Of a stretch of DNA of 64,000 nt, positions 1-8,460 are shown piece by piece. The position numbers and the translations under genes were made by a program. The notes under the pieces were generated by a model, which searched no databases, was not told the origin of the DNA, and saw nothing but the letters and a program-made list of their open reading frames with translations. The DNA is from Yinghuangia sp045039925 (lineage in GTDB: Bacteria; Actinomycetota; Actinomycetes; Streptomycetales; Streptomycetaceae): contig CP108400.1 in assembly GCA_045039925.1 (NCBI GenBank), positions 4,092,001 to 4,156,000 of the forward strand. The letters run 5' to 3'. The first letter of the stretch is position 1, and the number at the start of each line of letters is the position of its first letter.

Positions 1-1055
1 TCCTGGCCGCCGAGCGCCGCCAGGACGTGCATCGCGGCGAGCATGCCGGTGTCGGCACGCCAGAAGTCCCGGAAGTAGTAGTGCGCGGAGTGCTCGCCGC
101 CGAAGACGGCGTCGGTCACGGCCATCTCCTGCTTGATGAACGAGTGGCCGACGCGCGTGCACACGGGCGTACCGCCGTGCTCGCGGACGATCTCGGGGAC
201 GGCCGACGAGGTGATCAGGTTGTGGATGACCGTGGCGCCCGGGTGCTTCTCCAGTTCGCGCACCGCGACGAGGGCGGTGATCGCGGACGGCGACACGGGG
301 TCGCCCTTCTCGTCGACGACGAAGCACCGGTCCGCGTCGCCGTCGAACGCCAGGCCGAGGTCGGCGCCGGTCTCGCGGACCTTCGCCTGGAGGTCGACCA
401 GGTTCTTCGGGTCGAGCGGGTTGGCCTCGTGGTTCGGGAAGGTGCCGTCCAGCTCGAAGTACATCGGGACGACGTCGAGCGGCAGGCCCTCCAGGACCGC
501 GGGGACGGTGTGGCCGCCCATGCCGTTGCCGGCGTCCACGACGACCTTGAGCGGGCGGATCACGGTGAGGTCCACGAGGGAGCGCAGGTACGCGGCGTAG
601 CCGGGCAGGACGTCCTGCTGCGTGATGGTGCCCTGCTTGCCGTCGAACGCCGGGACGCCCTCGTCCACCAGGGCGCGGATCTCCGCCAGCCCGGTGTCCT
701 GGCCGACCGGCGAGGCCCCGGCGCGGCACATCTTGATGCCGTTGTACTGCGCGGGGTTGTGGCTCGCGGTGAACATCGCGCCGGGCAGGTCGAGGCTGCC
801 GCTCGCGTAGTAGAGCTCGTCGGTGGACGCGAGGCCGATCTCGGTGACGTCGGCGCCCTGGCTCGCGGCGCCTTCGGCGAAGGCCCGCGACAGGCCGGGC
901 GAGCTGGGACGCATGTCGCGGCCCACGACGATCGCCGTGGCACCGGTGACCCTCGCGAATGCGGCGCCCAGCGCGCGGGCGGTGTCCGCGTCCCACTGGT
1001 CGGGGACAACGCCCCGCACGTCGTACGCCTTCACGATCTGGGAGAGGTCGCGCAC
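1..1055 (-). CDS. manB: Phosphomannomutase/phosphoglucomutase, 3' end beyond window
   Basis: Alpha-D-phosphohexomutase that interconverts hexose-6-phosphate and hexose-1-phosphate in the cytoplasm. The mannose form feeds GDP-mannose for glycans and envelope polymers. The phosphoserine loop TASHNP is visible with its Ser near residue 98, and the metal-binding loop DGDADR lies near residues 238-243. I chose the GTG at 1055 (opening VRDLSQIVKAYDVRG) because it matches the usual start of the family and has a purine-rich GCGGAG just upstream. About 351 residues are present; the C-terminal sugar-phosphate binding domain is off the left edge. Sequence alone does not settle mannose against glucose specificity. 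The manB name rests on the conserved neighbourhood with DUF3499 and whiB. Confidence 0.9.
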   Translation of the reverse strand, partial: MRDLSQIVKAYDVRGVVPDQWDADTARALGAAFARVTGATAIVVGRDMRPSSPGLSRAFAEGAASQGADVTEIGLASTDELYYASGSLDLPGAMFTASHNPAQYNGIKMCRAGASPVGQDTGLAEIRALVDEGVPAFDGKQGTITQQDVLPGYAAYLRSLVDLTVIRPLKVVVDAGNGMGGHTVPAVLEGLPLDVVPMYFELDGTFPNHEANPLDPKNLVDLQAKVRETGADLGLAFDGDADRCFVVDEKGDPVSPSAITALVAVRELEKHPGATVIHNLITSSAVPEIVREHGGTPVCTRVGHSFIKQEMAVTDAVFGGEHSAHYYFRDFWRADTGMLAAMHVLAALGGQ

Positions 1056-1287
1056 CGGGGCTCCGCTTCGTTGTCCGCTTGTCCTGGGAGGGCCGTCCAG
1101 GCCCGGGTCGGCTCGTCGGTCCCGATTGTGGCGTGGGGACCGGGAAAACCCTATCGCCGCAGGCGTCCCACCCGAACCTGACCGGCTGTCAGCTCTGTGC
1201 AGTCGCAATCGCCGTGGCCGTCGCGGCCGTGGTGGGTGCAGGGGGCGGCGTCGCGGGCGACGGGGGTATCGGGGGCGGCACGCGCGC

Positions 1288-1662
1288 TCAGGAGTCCGGC
1301 GAGCGCAGCACGCGCAGGTGGCCGCGGCGTCCGGCGTCGGAGTGCCCGCCGCGGTCGGCCGGTTCGGGCACGGTGGGCTGCTGCTGCGGCGGGCGGGCGG
1401 CCTCGCGCACGGCGTTGGCCAGCGCTTCGAGGTCGTCGGTGGTGGGCTTGCCGGCGGCGGGGTCCGGGGCCAGGCGTACGACGTCCCAGCCGCGCGGTGC
1501 GGTGAGGCGTTCGGAGTGCTCGGCGCACAGGTCGTAGCAGTGCGGTTCCGCGTAGGTCGCGAGGGGGCCGAGGACCGCCGTGGAGTCGGCATAGACGTAC
1601 GTCAGCGTCGCGACCGCAGGGCGGCCGCATGCAGTCCGCGAACAGCGACGTACAGGGCTCAC
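1288..1662 (-). CDS. DUF3499 family protein
   Basis: Small actinobacterial protein of unknown function, about 124 residues. The conserved core starts directly after a GTG at 1662 (VSPVRRCSRTACGRPAVATL). It has two cysteines near residues 7 and 12 and a later H-C-x3-C-x2-H cluster in YAEPHCYDLCAEHSERL, so a zinc-binding treble-clef or ribbon fold is likely. The C-terminal third is Arg/Pro/Gln-rich and probably disordered. An ATG 51 nt upstream would add residues unlike the family, so the GTG is preferred. It is divergent from the zincin-like gene and lies 232 nt upstream of manB on the same strand, where it may share transcription. That gap contains no other gene I can support. Confidence 0.85.
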   Translation of the reverse strand: MSPVRRCSRTACGRPAVATLTYVYADSTAVLGPLATYAEPHCYDLCAEHSERLTAPRGWDVVRLAPDPAAGKPTTDDLEALANAVREAARPPQQQPTVPEPADRGGHSDAGRRGHLRVLRSPDS

Positions 1663-1825
1663 GGGGATGGACGGTACCGCACCGCGGGCACCCGCGGGTC
1701 GCATACGCCCCACGTCAGGCCCACGTGTCGCCGATCCGGGCCGGTTGCGGGGCCACGACGGGGACGCGACGGGAACACGGCGGGGCCGTCCCGGCGGGGC
1801 TCAGCGGCGTTCGACGGCGAGCCCC

Positions 1826-1831
1826 TATGCT
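1826..1831 (+). promoter_or_regulatory. -10-like TATGCT seven bases before a GTG start
   Basis: TATGCT is followed by seven bases and then the GTG at 1839. This spacing puts transcription initiation at or next to the start codon, as in actinobacterial leaderless genes. No convincing -35 box was seen. Confidence 0.4.
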
Positions 1832-1838
1832 CGAAAGC

Positions 1839-2285
1839 GTGCACAGTGAGCACTCCGCGGGCCCGTCCCGCAACGACCGCGCGCCGAGGCGGCGCCGCCG
1901 CGACCGGCACGGCCGGGGGATGCGCGGCCCGTTGGCGCCGCGACCGGTGCCGATCGCGCTCACCCGCGCGGAGAAGTTCGACGACCTGGCCTCCGACTCG
2001 GTGGAGCGCCTGACCAAGCGCTGGCCCGAGCTCGAACGGGTGCGCTTCGCGGTCCTCGACGTACCCGAGGCCGAGACGGAGCTGCTCGCCGACGAACCGG
2101 TGGCGCTGGGGCGCATGGTGCCCGCGACGGCCGACGAGACCGCCATGATCATCCTGTACCGGCGCCCGCTCGAACTGCGTGCCGAGAGCCGCAGCGAGCT
2201 GGAGATGCTGGTGCACGACATCCTGGTCGAGCAGGTCGCGGACCTGCTGGGCCTGGACCCGGACACGGTCGACCCGGACGACTGA
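1839..2285 (+). CDS. Zincin-like metallopeptidase family protein (PF06262 type)
   Basis: About 148 residues, matching the small metallopeptidase/DUF1025 family. After a basic Arg-rich N-terminus comes the family core: GMRGPLAP, an RFAVLDVPE strand, an ILYRRPLE strand, and a C-terminal helix at the place where other members carry HExxH. Here that helix reads LVHDILVEQVADLLGL, so the first His is kept but the Glu is Asp and the second His is missing. Peptidase activity is therefore doubtful. I prefer the GTG at 1839 because a TATGCT box sits seven bases before it; an in-frame ATG at 1827 overlaps that box. The gene is divergent from DUF3499 and convergent with the DUF5719 gene. Function in the cell is unknown. 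Confidence 0.8.
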   Translation: MHSEHSAGPSRNDRAPRRRRRDRHGRGMRGPLAPRPVPIALTRAEKFDDLASDSVERLTKRWPELERVRFAVLDVPEAETELLADEPVALGRMVPATADETAMIILYRRPLELRAESRSELEMLVHDILVEQVADLLGLDPDTVDPDD

Positions 2286-2395
2286 CGGATCCCGTGCCCC
2301 CGACGGGCCCCGGGTCCCCGGGTCCCTGGTCCTGGACGGCTGACGGCCCCCGGTCCCGGACGACCTGTCCCGGGGGTCCGCCGACCCGACCCGGC

Positions 2396-3862
2396 CTACT
2401 TCTTCGGGGACTCCGGCTTCTCCTCCGGGACCATGATCGACATGTCGCCGGACACGGTGGGCAGGGCGACCGTGTCGCGCGCGGCCGTGGCGCCCTGGAT
2501 CGTGAACAGCGGGACCTTGCCGGCCTGTTCGGCGACCATGCGGGCGGCGTGCACCGGTCCGGAGCCAGCCACCGGCTCGACGGTCAGCGCGAACTGGGCC
2601 GCCCCCGCCGGAACCGGCGCCGGGACCCCGACCGTCGTGCCCGCCGGGATGTCGACCTCGGCGGTGGCCGGCTCGGCTCCCGCCGTGGAGGTGAGCTTGA
2701 CCTTCCCGGCCCCCTGAGGCGCCGTCAGGTACACGATGCTGCCCAGGGTTCCGCCCGCGCGGTTGTCGGGCAGCACGGCGCGGCCGGACAGTTCGGGGGT
2801 CGCGGCCAGGTACGCCACGTCGGTGTCGGCGCCGGTGCCGCGGGTCACGCGTACGCCCACCAGGACGTCCGCGCGCGCGGCCGTCAGCTTGAGCGCCGAG
2901 GCCTCGCCCTTGGTGATCTCGCCGAGGTCGACCTCGGTCACCTTGCCGCGCTTGACCAGCGCGCTCTCGAATCCGGCGGGCTTGAACGTGCTGGCCTTGC
3001 CCACGACTTCGATGCTCACGTCGGTGTCGGTGTCGCTCGCGCCGAACAACGTCAGGCGCACGTTGGTCGCGTCCTCGGGCAGGCCCGGCACCACGAACGA
3101 CCGTGCGCTGCCGGCGGCCTGCGGGAGCCAGTCGTTGCCCGCGGTGCCCTGCTGGTCGCGCACGGCCGCCGAGATGCGGCCGGAGCGGGCCAGGACGTGC
3201 ACCGCGACGACCGGGACGTTCGGCGCGAGGGGCTTGAGCATGATGTTGTCCGACTCGCCCGGGGCGAACGTCAGTCCGCGCACACCCTCGGCGGCGATGG
3301 GCCCGTCGGGCCCGTACAGCTCGACGTCCACCTGGGCGGCGACGTTGGTGCTGTTGCTGAGGTAGAGGTACGCCTCGCGGGTGTCGGCGGTGGAGGTGCC
3401 GACGAACCACTGGTCGGTGCCCGGGGCTTGGCACTGCGCCCCGGCCAGGCCGCGGCCCGGGCCGTTGCCGAGGCGCGTGGTCGCCTGCGCCGAGAAGCCG
3501 GGCGCGAAGGCACCGTCCGTGGTCCAGCCGACCGCGGGCACCTCCTTGCCGTCGATGGCGACCGAGCCCGGCCGGCCCGGGGTGTCGAGCTTGCCGCGCT
3601 CGGCCTTGTCGCCGAGGTTGGCGAGCTTGGCCTCGCCGCCCGTGGCGGCCCCGTTGCCGGGGCTGTAGGCGGTGTAGAGCGTCGACGCCCCGTCCAGCGT
3701 GCGCACCTGCGGGCAGACCGCCTCGGCGCGCTCGACGGGGACCTGCTTCGGCGGTGCGGCGTCGGCGGCGCTGCTCGACGACGGGCGCGTGAGCGTCGCG
3801 AGGCCGACGATCACCGCGAGGACGGCTACCGCGGCGGCCAGGGAGATGGTCGTGCGCTTCAC
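2396..3862 (-). CDS. DUF5719 family membrane-anchored protein
   Basis: About 488 residues. An N-terminal signal-anchor (hydrophobic stretch at about residues 7-25, after MKRTT-like residues) precedes a long extracytoplasmic region rich in beta-strand patterns, with no catalytic motif I recognise. This matches the DUF5719 family found beside the large GT2 transferase in actinomycetes. The start is a GTG at 3862 that overlaps the TGA of the upstream transferase gene (GTGA), so the two are translationally coupled and probably work together at the membrane. The C-terminus ends in a charged EEKPESPKK tail. A role in envelope glycan assembly is inferred only from that partner. The 110 bp downstream, before the convergent zincin gene, is very GC-rich with imperfect hairpins. 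Confidence 0.85.
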   Translation of the reverse strand: MKRTTISLAAAVAVLAVIVGLATLTRPSSSSAADAAPPKQVPVERAEAVCPQVRTLDGASTLYTAYSPGNGAATGGEAKLANLGDKAERGKLDTPGRPGSVAIDGKEVPAVGWTTDGAFAPGFSAQATTRLGNGPGRGLAGAQCQAPGTDQWFVGTSTADTREAYLYLSNSTNVAAQVDVELYGPDGPIAAEGVRGLTFAPGESDNIMLKPLAPNVPVVAVHVLARSGRISAAVRDQQGTAGNDWLPQAAGSARSFVVPGLPEDATNVRLTLFGASDTDTDVSIEVVGKASTFKPAGFESALVKRGKVTEVDLGEITKGEASALKLTAARADVLVGVRVTRGTGADTDVAYLAATPELSGRAVLPDNRAGGTLGSIVYLTAPQGAGKVKLTSTAGAEPATAEVDIPAGTTVGVPAPVPAGAAQFALTVEPVAGSGPVHAARMVAEQAGKVPLFTIQGATAARDTVALPTVSGDMSIMVPEEKPESPKK

Positions 3863-6800
3863 CGGGTGCCTCCGGGTCGGGGCGGCTGCTGCGGCGGCCA
3901 CGGGTCGTCGTCACCGGGCGTGGCCTCCGGGGGCGAAGCCGGGTACGGGGGCGGCGTGTTCGGGTCGTACGGCGGACCGTAGCCGGGCTGCCCGTAGCCC
4001 TCCGGGACGTAGCCGTCCGGACCGTAGCCGCCCGCTTCCGGGCCCGGCTCCGGGTAGCCCTGCGGCGCCCCGGAGGGGTCGTAGCCCTGCTGGGGGTAGG
4101 CGCCCTGGCCGTAGCCGGACTGGTCGTAGCCGGACTGGCCGTAGCCGCCGTCCTGGTAGCCCTGCGCGGGGCCGGACTGCTCGTAGCCGGGGGCGTACGC
4201 GGGCTGCTCGTAGCCGTAGGCCCCCGTGTCGTGGTCGGCGCCGGGACCGGGGTGGCCGCCCTGCGCCGGCACCGCGGCGTCGGCGTAGCCGTCCACGCCG
4301 GGCAGGCCGCCTTCGCGGGGCTGGAAGCCCCGCGCGTAGCGGGCGAGGTCCCAGTCGTCGTCGGGCGCCACGGCGGGGTCGGGCTCGGTCGCCGTCGCCG
4401 TGCCCGGGGACGACGGCAGGAAGAGCGAGCCGGTGTCGGTGCCGGTCGGCGTCGGGTCGGGTGCTCCTGTGCCGTCGGCCTCGGCGGCCGCCCGGGCGCG
4501 GCGCGCACGGCGCCCGCCGCCGGGCAGCGTCGCGGACACCTCGGACACTCCGGCCTCGCCGGTCCCCTGGGCGGGGATGCCCGCGGCCCGGCGGCCCGTC
4601 CCGGTGCCGGTCTCGGGCAGGTCGTCGTCGGTGCCGCGCCGCCGGGCGGGCAGCGCGAGGATCACCACGACGAGGAGCAGTGCGCCCTGGGCCATGAGCC
4701 ACACGTTGCGGCTGCCGCCTTCGTACGTGACGGCCAGTTGGCCGCCGGAAGCCGGGAGCTGGAAGGCCTGGCCCCACGTGCCGTCGCCGCGGGCCGCCGC
4801 GGGTGCGGGCTTGAGCGGGCGGCCGTCGAGGGTGGCGCGCCAGCCGGCGTCGGGGCGTTCGGCGAGGTTGAGGATGCGGCCGTCGGGGCCGGGGTCGATC
4901 CGGGTCGCGACGTCGTCGGTGCCGGAGGCGACCGGCACGGACGTGCCGTCCGGCTGCGTGATGCTGACCCGGGCGGTGACGCCTTCGACGCGCCACAGGG
5001 TGGTGCCGTTCTCCGCGGACTTGCGCAGCAGGCCCGGAGTGCCGTCGAGGGCGGTGATGACGGCCGGGTCGGAGGACGGCTGCACGAGGATGTAGCGGAT
5101 CGCGAAGGCGGAGAGCCCGTGGGCGTCGGCACTGCCGGTCCCGGACAGGAAGGCCGCGACGTACTCGTCGAGCGCCTTGTGGTCGCCGGGTTCCGGGGCC
5201 ACGTCGGCGTCGCCGAGGTAGATGCCGCTGCCGCGGACGAGCGTGGCGGTGACCGCGCCCGACGGGTCGGTGCGCAGGACCAGCGTGCGGGCCCGGTCGG
5301 AGTTGGTGTTGTCGGACGCGATGAAGGCCGGGACGTACGGTCCGCCCTGCCGGTCCAGCGGGCCGGAGGCGCCCTGCCAGAGCCACGCGCCCGCCGCGGC
5401 GAGCGGTGTGACGGCGGCGATGACGGCGACGGCGACCGCGGCGGGCTGGCGCCAGCCGAAGCTGATGGCGGTGACGCGGGCGCGGGCGTCCTCGGCGCCG
5501 ACCATGGCGGCGGCGACGTACCCGAGTCCGACGACGACGGTGGCGACGCCGGGCCAGGCCGCGACGGCGCTGCCGTCCGCGGGGGCGGTGACCTCCATGC
5601 GGCTGACGACGACGGCGATGACCAGGCCGATCGCGGCCACGGCCCATCCGGTCAGCACGGCACGGCGGCGCGAGTCGCGCAGCAGTGCGGCGAACGCCGC
5701 GAGCAGCAGGCCGACCGCCACGAACATGGTGATGGTGCCGGGGCCGCCCGGGTCGAGCAGCATGAGGCCGACGGGGTGTGCGCCGCGCTCGGACAGGCCT
5801 TCGGGGGCGAGGCCCGGTTCGAGCAGGAGCCGGTCGCCGCTCAGGAGTTCGAGCGACCACGGGACGAGCAGGCCGATCGGGACCGCGAGCGCGATCAGTA
5901 CGCGGGCGACCAGCCCCTTGCCGAGGGTCCCGGCGAAGTGCGCGGCGGGCAGCGCCGCGACGGCGAGCACGACCGCGATGACCCAGCTGAGCGGGACGAA
6001 GGCGGTGGCGATGGCGAGCGCGAGGCCGGTGCCCCAGGCGGCGCGCCACGACGCGGGGAGTCCGCCGAGCCCGGCGACCTGGACGGCGCCGCGCGCGACG
6101 ACCGGCGCGACGACCAGGACGACGGCGGTGCCGATGCGGCCCTGGGCGATGGCGCCGGTGGCGACCGGGAGCAGCGCGTACACCGCGGCGCCCCAGGCGC
6201 GCACGAGGCTGCTCGCGACGAGCTTGCGGGCGCTGAGGTACGCGGTGATGCCGGCGAGCGGGACGCTTCCGATCAGCAGGACGCTGACGGCGGTTCCGGC
6301 GCTGCCGAACAGCACGACGCCGAGCGCGCCGACGATGGCGAGGTAGGGCGGCGCGGCGCTGTCGCTGCCGAGTCCGACGCCGTGCCAGGTCTCGGTGAAG
6401 CGCGAGATGAGGTCGCCCGCGGTGTCGGGGACGGGCAGCAGCGCGCCGCCCAGGAGCCGCCCGCCGGTGAGGATGTCGCGCGCCGCGACCAGGGTGACGA
6501 GCAGGAGCAGGACGGTGAGGGCGACGCCGGGCCGCTGCACGACGGCGCGCAGCCGGGCGAAGTTCTCGACCTGGAGGTCCTCGGCGTCCTCCGAGGTGGG
6601 CCCGCTCTCCAGGACGCTGTTCCGGGCGCGGGCGCCCTCCGGTTCGACGCGGCGGCTGATGCTGCCGACCAGCGCGTCGAACGCCTGCCGCACGCTTGCG
6701 CCGCGCGGCGGGAAGAGGTCGCGGAAGTCGGCGTCCTCGGCGACACGTGTCCGCGAGCGGGCGCGGCGGCCCGAGATGACGCGGTACGGGCGCAGGAGCA

Positions 6801-7842
6801 CCGAGTAGACGCCGATGAACTCGTCGAGCGCCATGCGGGGCAGCTTGCCGACGAGGTAGCCGAGGACCCGGACGATGGTGCCGAAGAACAGCCGGAGCCA
6901 GGTCAGCGGGAGCGTCTTGCCGGGGCAGTTGGCCAGCAGCGTGTAGACGGCGCCGGCGCGGTCGACCCGGTGCGGGTGGTTGGGCGCGCAGTCGATGGGC
7001 CGCCGTTCGCGGGTGGCCGCCTCGGCGTGCAGGACGACGGCGTCGGGGACCACCACGACGCGGTGGCCGGCGGCGTTGGTCCGCCAGCAGAAGTCGGTGT
7101 CGTCGCGGCCGAAGGGCAACCGGGGGTCGAACCCGCCCAATTGCTCCCATACATCGCGACGTACGAGGAGTCCGGCACTGCCCACCGCGAGGACGCCGCG
7201 GACCGCGTCGTGCTGGCCCTGGTCCTGCTCGCGGCGCTCCAGACCGGTCCAGCGCCGCCCGCTCCGGGCGATGGTGGTGCCGACCTCCAGGAGGCGGCGC
7301 CGGTCGTACCAGCTGCGCACCTTGGGGCCGAGCACACCCGCGGAGGGGAGTTCGTCGGCGGCGCGGAGCAGCAGGTGGAGGGCGTCGGGCGCGGGCTCGC
7401 TGTCGTCGTGCAGGAGCCACAGCCACTCGACGAGTTCGTCGGACCGGCCGCCGGGGTAGGACTCGTCCGGACGTCCGAACGAGTCGGGGCCGTAGGGGTC
7501 GTTGGCGGCGACGTAGCCGTCGACGGCATAGGGGAGCGAGGCGGCGTCGGCGACCGGCACGGTGCGGACGGCGTCGGCGACCGCGGCGCCGAAGCTCGCG
7601 GTGCGGTCGGTCCGGATCACCGAGGTCGGCCCGAGGGCGTCCTCGAGGAGGCGGGGCGTGGCGTCGGTGCTGCCGGTGTCGACGGCGACGACGCGCTGCA
7701 CGGGGCGCTCCTGGCCGAGGAGTCCGGTCAGGGTGCCGGGCAGCCAGCGTGCGCCGTCGTGGGCGACGACGATCGCGGTGACGACATGTCTCGGGTACGC
7801 CGGCGCGTGCGCATAGGCCGACTGTTGCGTGAAAAGTGGCAT
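3859..7842 (-). CDS. Giant membrane glycosyltransferase, family 2, with Tyr/Gly-rich tail
   Basis: A 1,327-residue protein. Residues about 18-330 are a GT2 (GT-A fold) domain: AIVVAHDGARWLPGTL at the nucleotide-binding start, LLHDDSEP as the DXD-type metal site, and GFDPRLPFGRDDTDFCWR near the acceptor site. From about 430 to 1,070 there are many hydrophobic segments with a long external loop before the last span (NVWLMAQGALLLVVVILAL). From about 1,205 to 1,297 comes a cytoplasmic low-complexity tail of Gly-Tyr-x-Gln repeats. It likely transfers sugar from an activated donor to a membrane or wall acceptor; donor unknown. Coupled by a 4-base overlap to DUF5719 downstream. Upstream, 139 bp separate it from whiB on the same strand. 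Confidence 0.88.
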   Translation of the reverse strand: MPLFTQQSAYAHAPAYPRHVVTAIVVAHDGARWLPGTLTGLLGQERPVQRVVAVDTGSTDATPRLLEDALGPTSVIRTDRTASFGAAVADAVRTVPVADAASLPYAVDGYVAANDPYGPDSFGRPDESYPGGRSDELVEWLWLLHDDSEPAPDALHLLLRAADELPSAGVLGPKVRSWYDRRRLLEVGTTIARSGRRWTGLERREQDQGQHDAVRGVLAVGSAGLLVRRDVWEQLGGFDPRLPFGRDDTDFCWRTNAAGHRVVVVPDAVVLHAEAATRERRPIDCAPNHPHRVDRAGAVYTLLANCPGKTLPLTWLRLFFGTIVRVLGYLVGKLPRMALDEFIGVYSVLLRPYRVISGRRARSRTRVAEDADFRDLFPPRGASVRQAFDALVGSISRRVEPEGARARNSVLESGPTSEDAEDLQVENFARLRAVVQRPGVALTVLLLLVTLVAARDILTGGRLLGGALLPVPDTAGDLISRFTETWHGVGLGSDSAAPPYLAIVGALGVVLFGSAGTAVSVLLIGSVPLAGITAYLSARKLVASSLVRAWGAAVYALLPVATGAIAQGRIGTAVVLVVAPVVARGAVQVAGLGGLPASWRAAWGTGLALAIATAFVPLSWVIAVVLAVAALPAAHFAGTLGKGLVARVLIALAVPIGLLVPWSLELLSGDRLLLEPGLAPEGLSERGAHPVGLMLLDPGGPGTITMFVAVGLLLAAFAALLRDSRRRAVLTGWAVAAIGLVIAVVVSRMEVTAPADGSAVAAWPGVATVVVGLGYVAAAMVGAEDARARVTAISFGWRQPAAVAVAVIAAVTPLAAAGAWLWQGASGPLDRQGGPYVPAFIASDNTNSDRARTLVLRTDPSGAVTATLVRGSGIYLGDADVAPEPGDHKALDEYVAAFLSGTGSADAHGLSAFAIRYILVQPSSDPAVITALDGTPGLLRKSAENGTTLWRVEGVTARVSITQPDGTSVPVASGTDDVATRIDPGPDGRILNLAERPDAGWRATLDGRPLKPAPAAARGDGTWGQAFQLPASGGQLAVTYEGGSRNVWLMAQGALLLVVVILALPARRRGTDDDLPETGTGTGRRAAGIPAQGTGEAGVSEVSATLPGGGRRARRARAAAEADGTGAPDPTPTGTDTGSLFLPSSPGTATATEPDPAVAPDDDWDLARYARGFQPREGGLPGVDGYADAAVPAQGGHPGPGADHDTGAYGYEQPAYAPGYEQSGPAQGYQDGGYGQSGYDQSGYGQGAYPQQGYDPSGAPQGYPEPGPEAGGYGPDGYVPEGYGQPGYGPPYDPNTPPPYPASPPEATPGDDDPWPPQQPPRPGGTR
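3945..4230 (-). repeat. Coding repeat: Gly-Tyr-x-Gln low-complexity tail, 15-bp periodicity
   Basis: Within the 3' end of the GT2 gene the minus strand encodes repeated GYxQ/GYGQSG units. Adjacent 15-bp copies are clearest at 4111-4125, 4126-4140 and 4141-4155. The composition (Gly, Tyr, Gln, Pro, Asp) is like that of prion-like disordered tails. The tail lies after the last membrane span. Confidence 0.85.
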
Positions 7843-7981
7843 CAGGGTTGAGGACCCCGGGAGGCTCGGGAGCGACGGCGGAGATCATCCAGCACCCGGC
7901 TGGACGGCCCCACACTACGCGACCGCGGCCACAGCGCCGGGTCGGTCCGCGATGCCCGGCCCGGGATTGTCTGATGCTGCG

Positions 7982-8254
7982 TCAGATCGCGCGCTTCTTC
8001 AGGCGGCGGCGCTCGCGCTCCGACAGGCCGCCCCAGATGCCGAACCGCTCGTCGTTGGCGAGGGCGTACTCAAGGCATTCGTCACGGACCTCGCAGGAGA
8101 AGCAGACCTTCTTGGCTTCACGGGTCGAACCGCCCTTTTCCGGAAAGAAGGACTCGGGGTCCGTCTGCGCGCAGAGCGCCCGCTCCTGCCAGGTGAGTTC
8201 CTCCTCCCCTTCCATGACGCCGTCCTCGACCAGCAGCTGCAAGAGCTCGCCCAT
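7982..8254 (-). CDS. whiB: WhiB-type iron-sulfur transcription regulator
   Basis: A 90-residue Wbl protein closely matching Streptomyces WhiB (mycobacterial WhiB2). Four cysteines at 28, 51, 54 and 60 (C...CFSC...C) hold a [4Fe-4S] cluster. FGIWGGLSERERRR (71-84) is the Wbl signature and the basic tail LKKRAI is the DNA-contact region. In Streptomyces WhiB acts with WhiA to switch aerial hyphae from growth to septation and sporulation. The ATG at 8254 has a perfect AGGAGG five bases upstream. A vegetative-like promoter and a palindrome lie between 8297 and 8356. The surrounding genes match the whiB locus of Streptomyces as I remember it, which supports orthology over other Wbl paralogues. Confidence 0.95.
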   Translation of the reverse strand: MGELLQLLVEDGVMEGEEELTWQERALCAQTDPESFFPEKGGSTREAKKVCFSCEVRDECLEYALANDERFGIWGGLSERERRRLKKRAI

Positions 8255-8296
8255 CGCGTGCCTCCTCGACCCTTTTTACGTCCCCGTTATTTATCC

Positions 8297-8314
8297 GTGA
8301 CCAGCAATGGTCAC
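8297..8314. promoter_or_regulatory. Palindromic operator candidate upstream of whiB
   Basis: GTGACCA-GCAA-TGGTCAC, a perfect 7-bp inverted repeat with a 4-bp centre. It lies 43-60 nt upstream of the whiB start codon and just downstream of the predicted transcription start. Which protein binds is unknown. Confidence 0.5.
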
Positions 8315-8326
8315 AGCATGTGTGAA

Positions 8327-8356
8327 ATTACAAGCGCGTCGTTACTGTCCCGTCAA
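8327..8356 (-). promoter_or_regulatory. Candidate whiB promoter (TTGACG, 18 bp, TGTAAT)
   Basis: On the minus strand TTGACG (8356-8351) and TGTAAT (8332-8327) are separated by 18 bp, a good match to the main vegetative sigma factor. Predicted start near 8320 would give a leader of about 65 nt that contains the palindrome at 8297-8314 and the AGGAGG site. Confidence 0.5.
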
Positions 8357-8428
8357 GCCGAGCTCTGCTATTGGAGCCCGGATTCACCCCCCGGGACCAC
8401 ACCAGCCCGTGGGTTGGACGTATTCCAC

Positions 8429-8460
8429 CAAACTCGGACATATCAATCAACCCGAGTTTG
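8429..8460. repeat. Long inverted repeat in the whiB upstream region
   Basis: CAAACTCGG at 8429-8437 and its exact reverse complement CCGAGTTTG at 8452-8460, separated by a 14-base AT-rich centre. It could be two operator half-sites or a hairpin in a transcript. No gene ends nearby, so a terminator is less likely. Confidence 0.5.

Noticed and set aside
1056..1287. TTCGGG-17-TAGGGT as a manB promoter on the minus strand
   Set aside because: The -35 match is poor and many such hexamers occur by chance in this composition.
2286..2395. Terminator between the zincin and DUF5719 genes
   Set aside because: Only imperfect GC-rich pairings were found; not strong enough to list.
4231..7851. Plus-strand open frame of over 1,200 codons opposite the giant GT2 gene
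   Set aside because: Antisense shadow of high-GC coding DNA; Gly/Asp/Arg-rich with no domain, while the minus frame has clear GT2 motifs.
8297..8314. Assignment of the whiB palindrome as a BldD site
   Set aside because: BldD half-sites as I know them are five bases apart; here TGAC and GTCA are eight apart.
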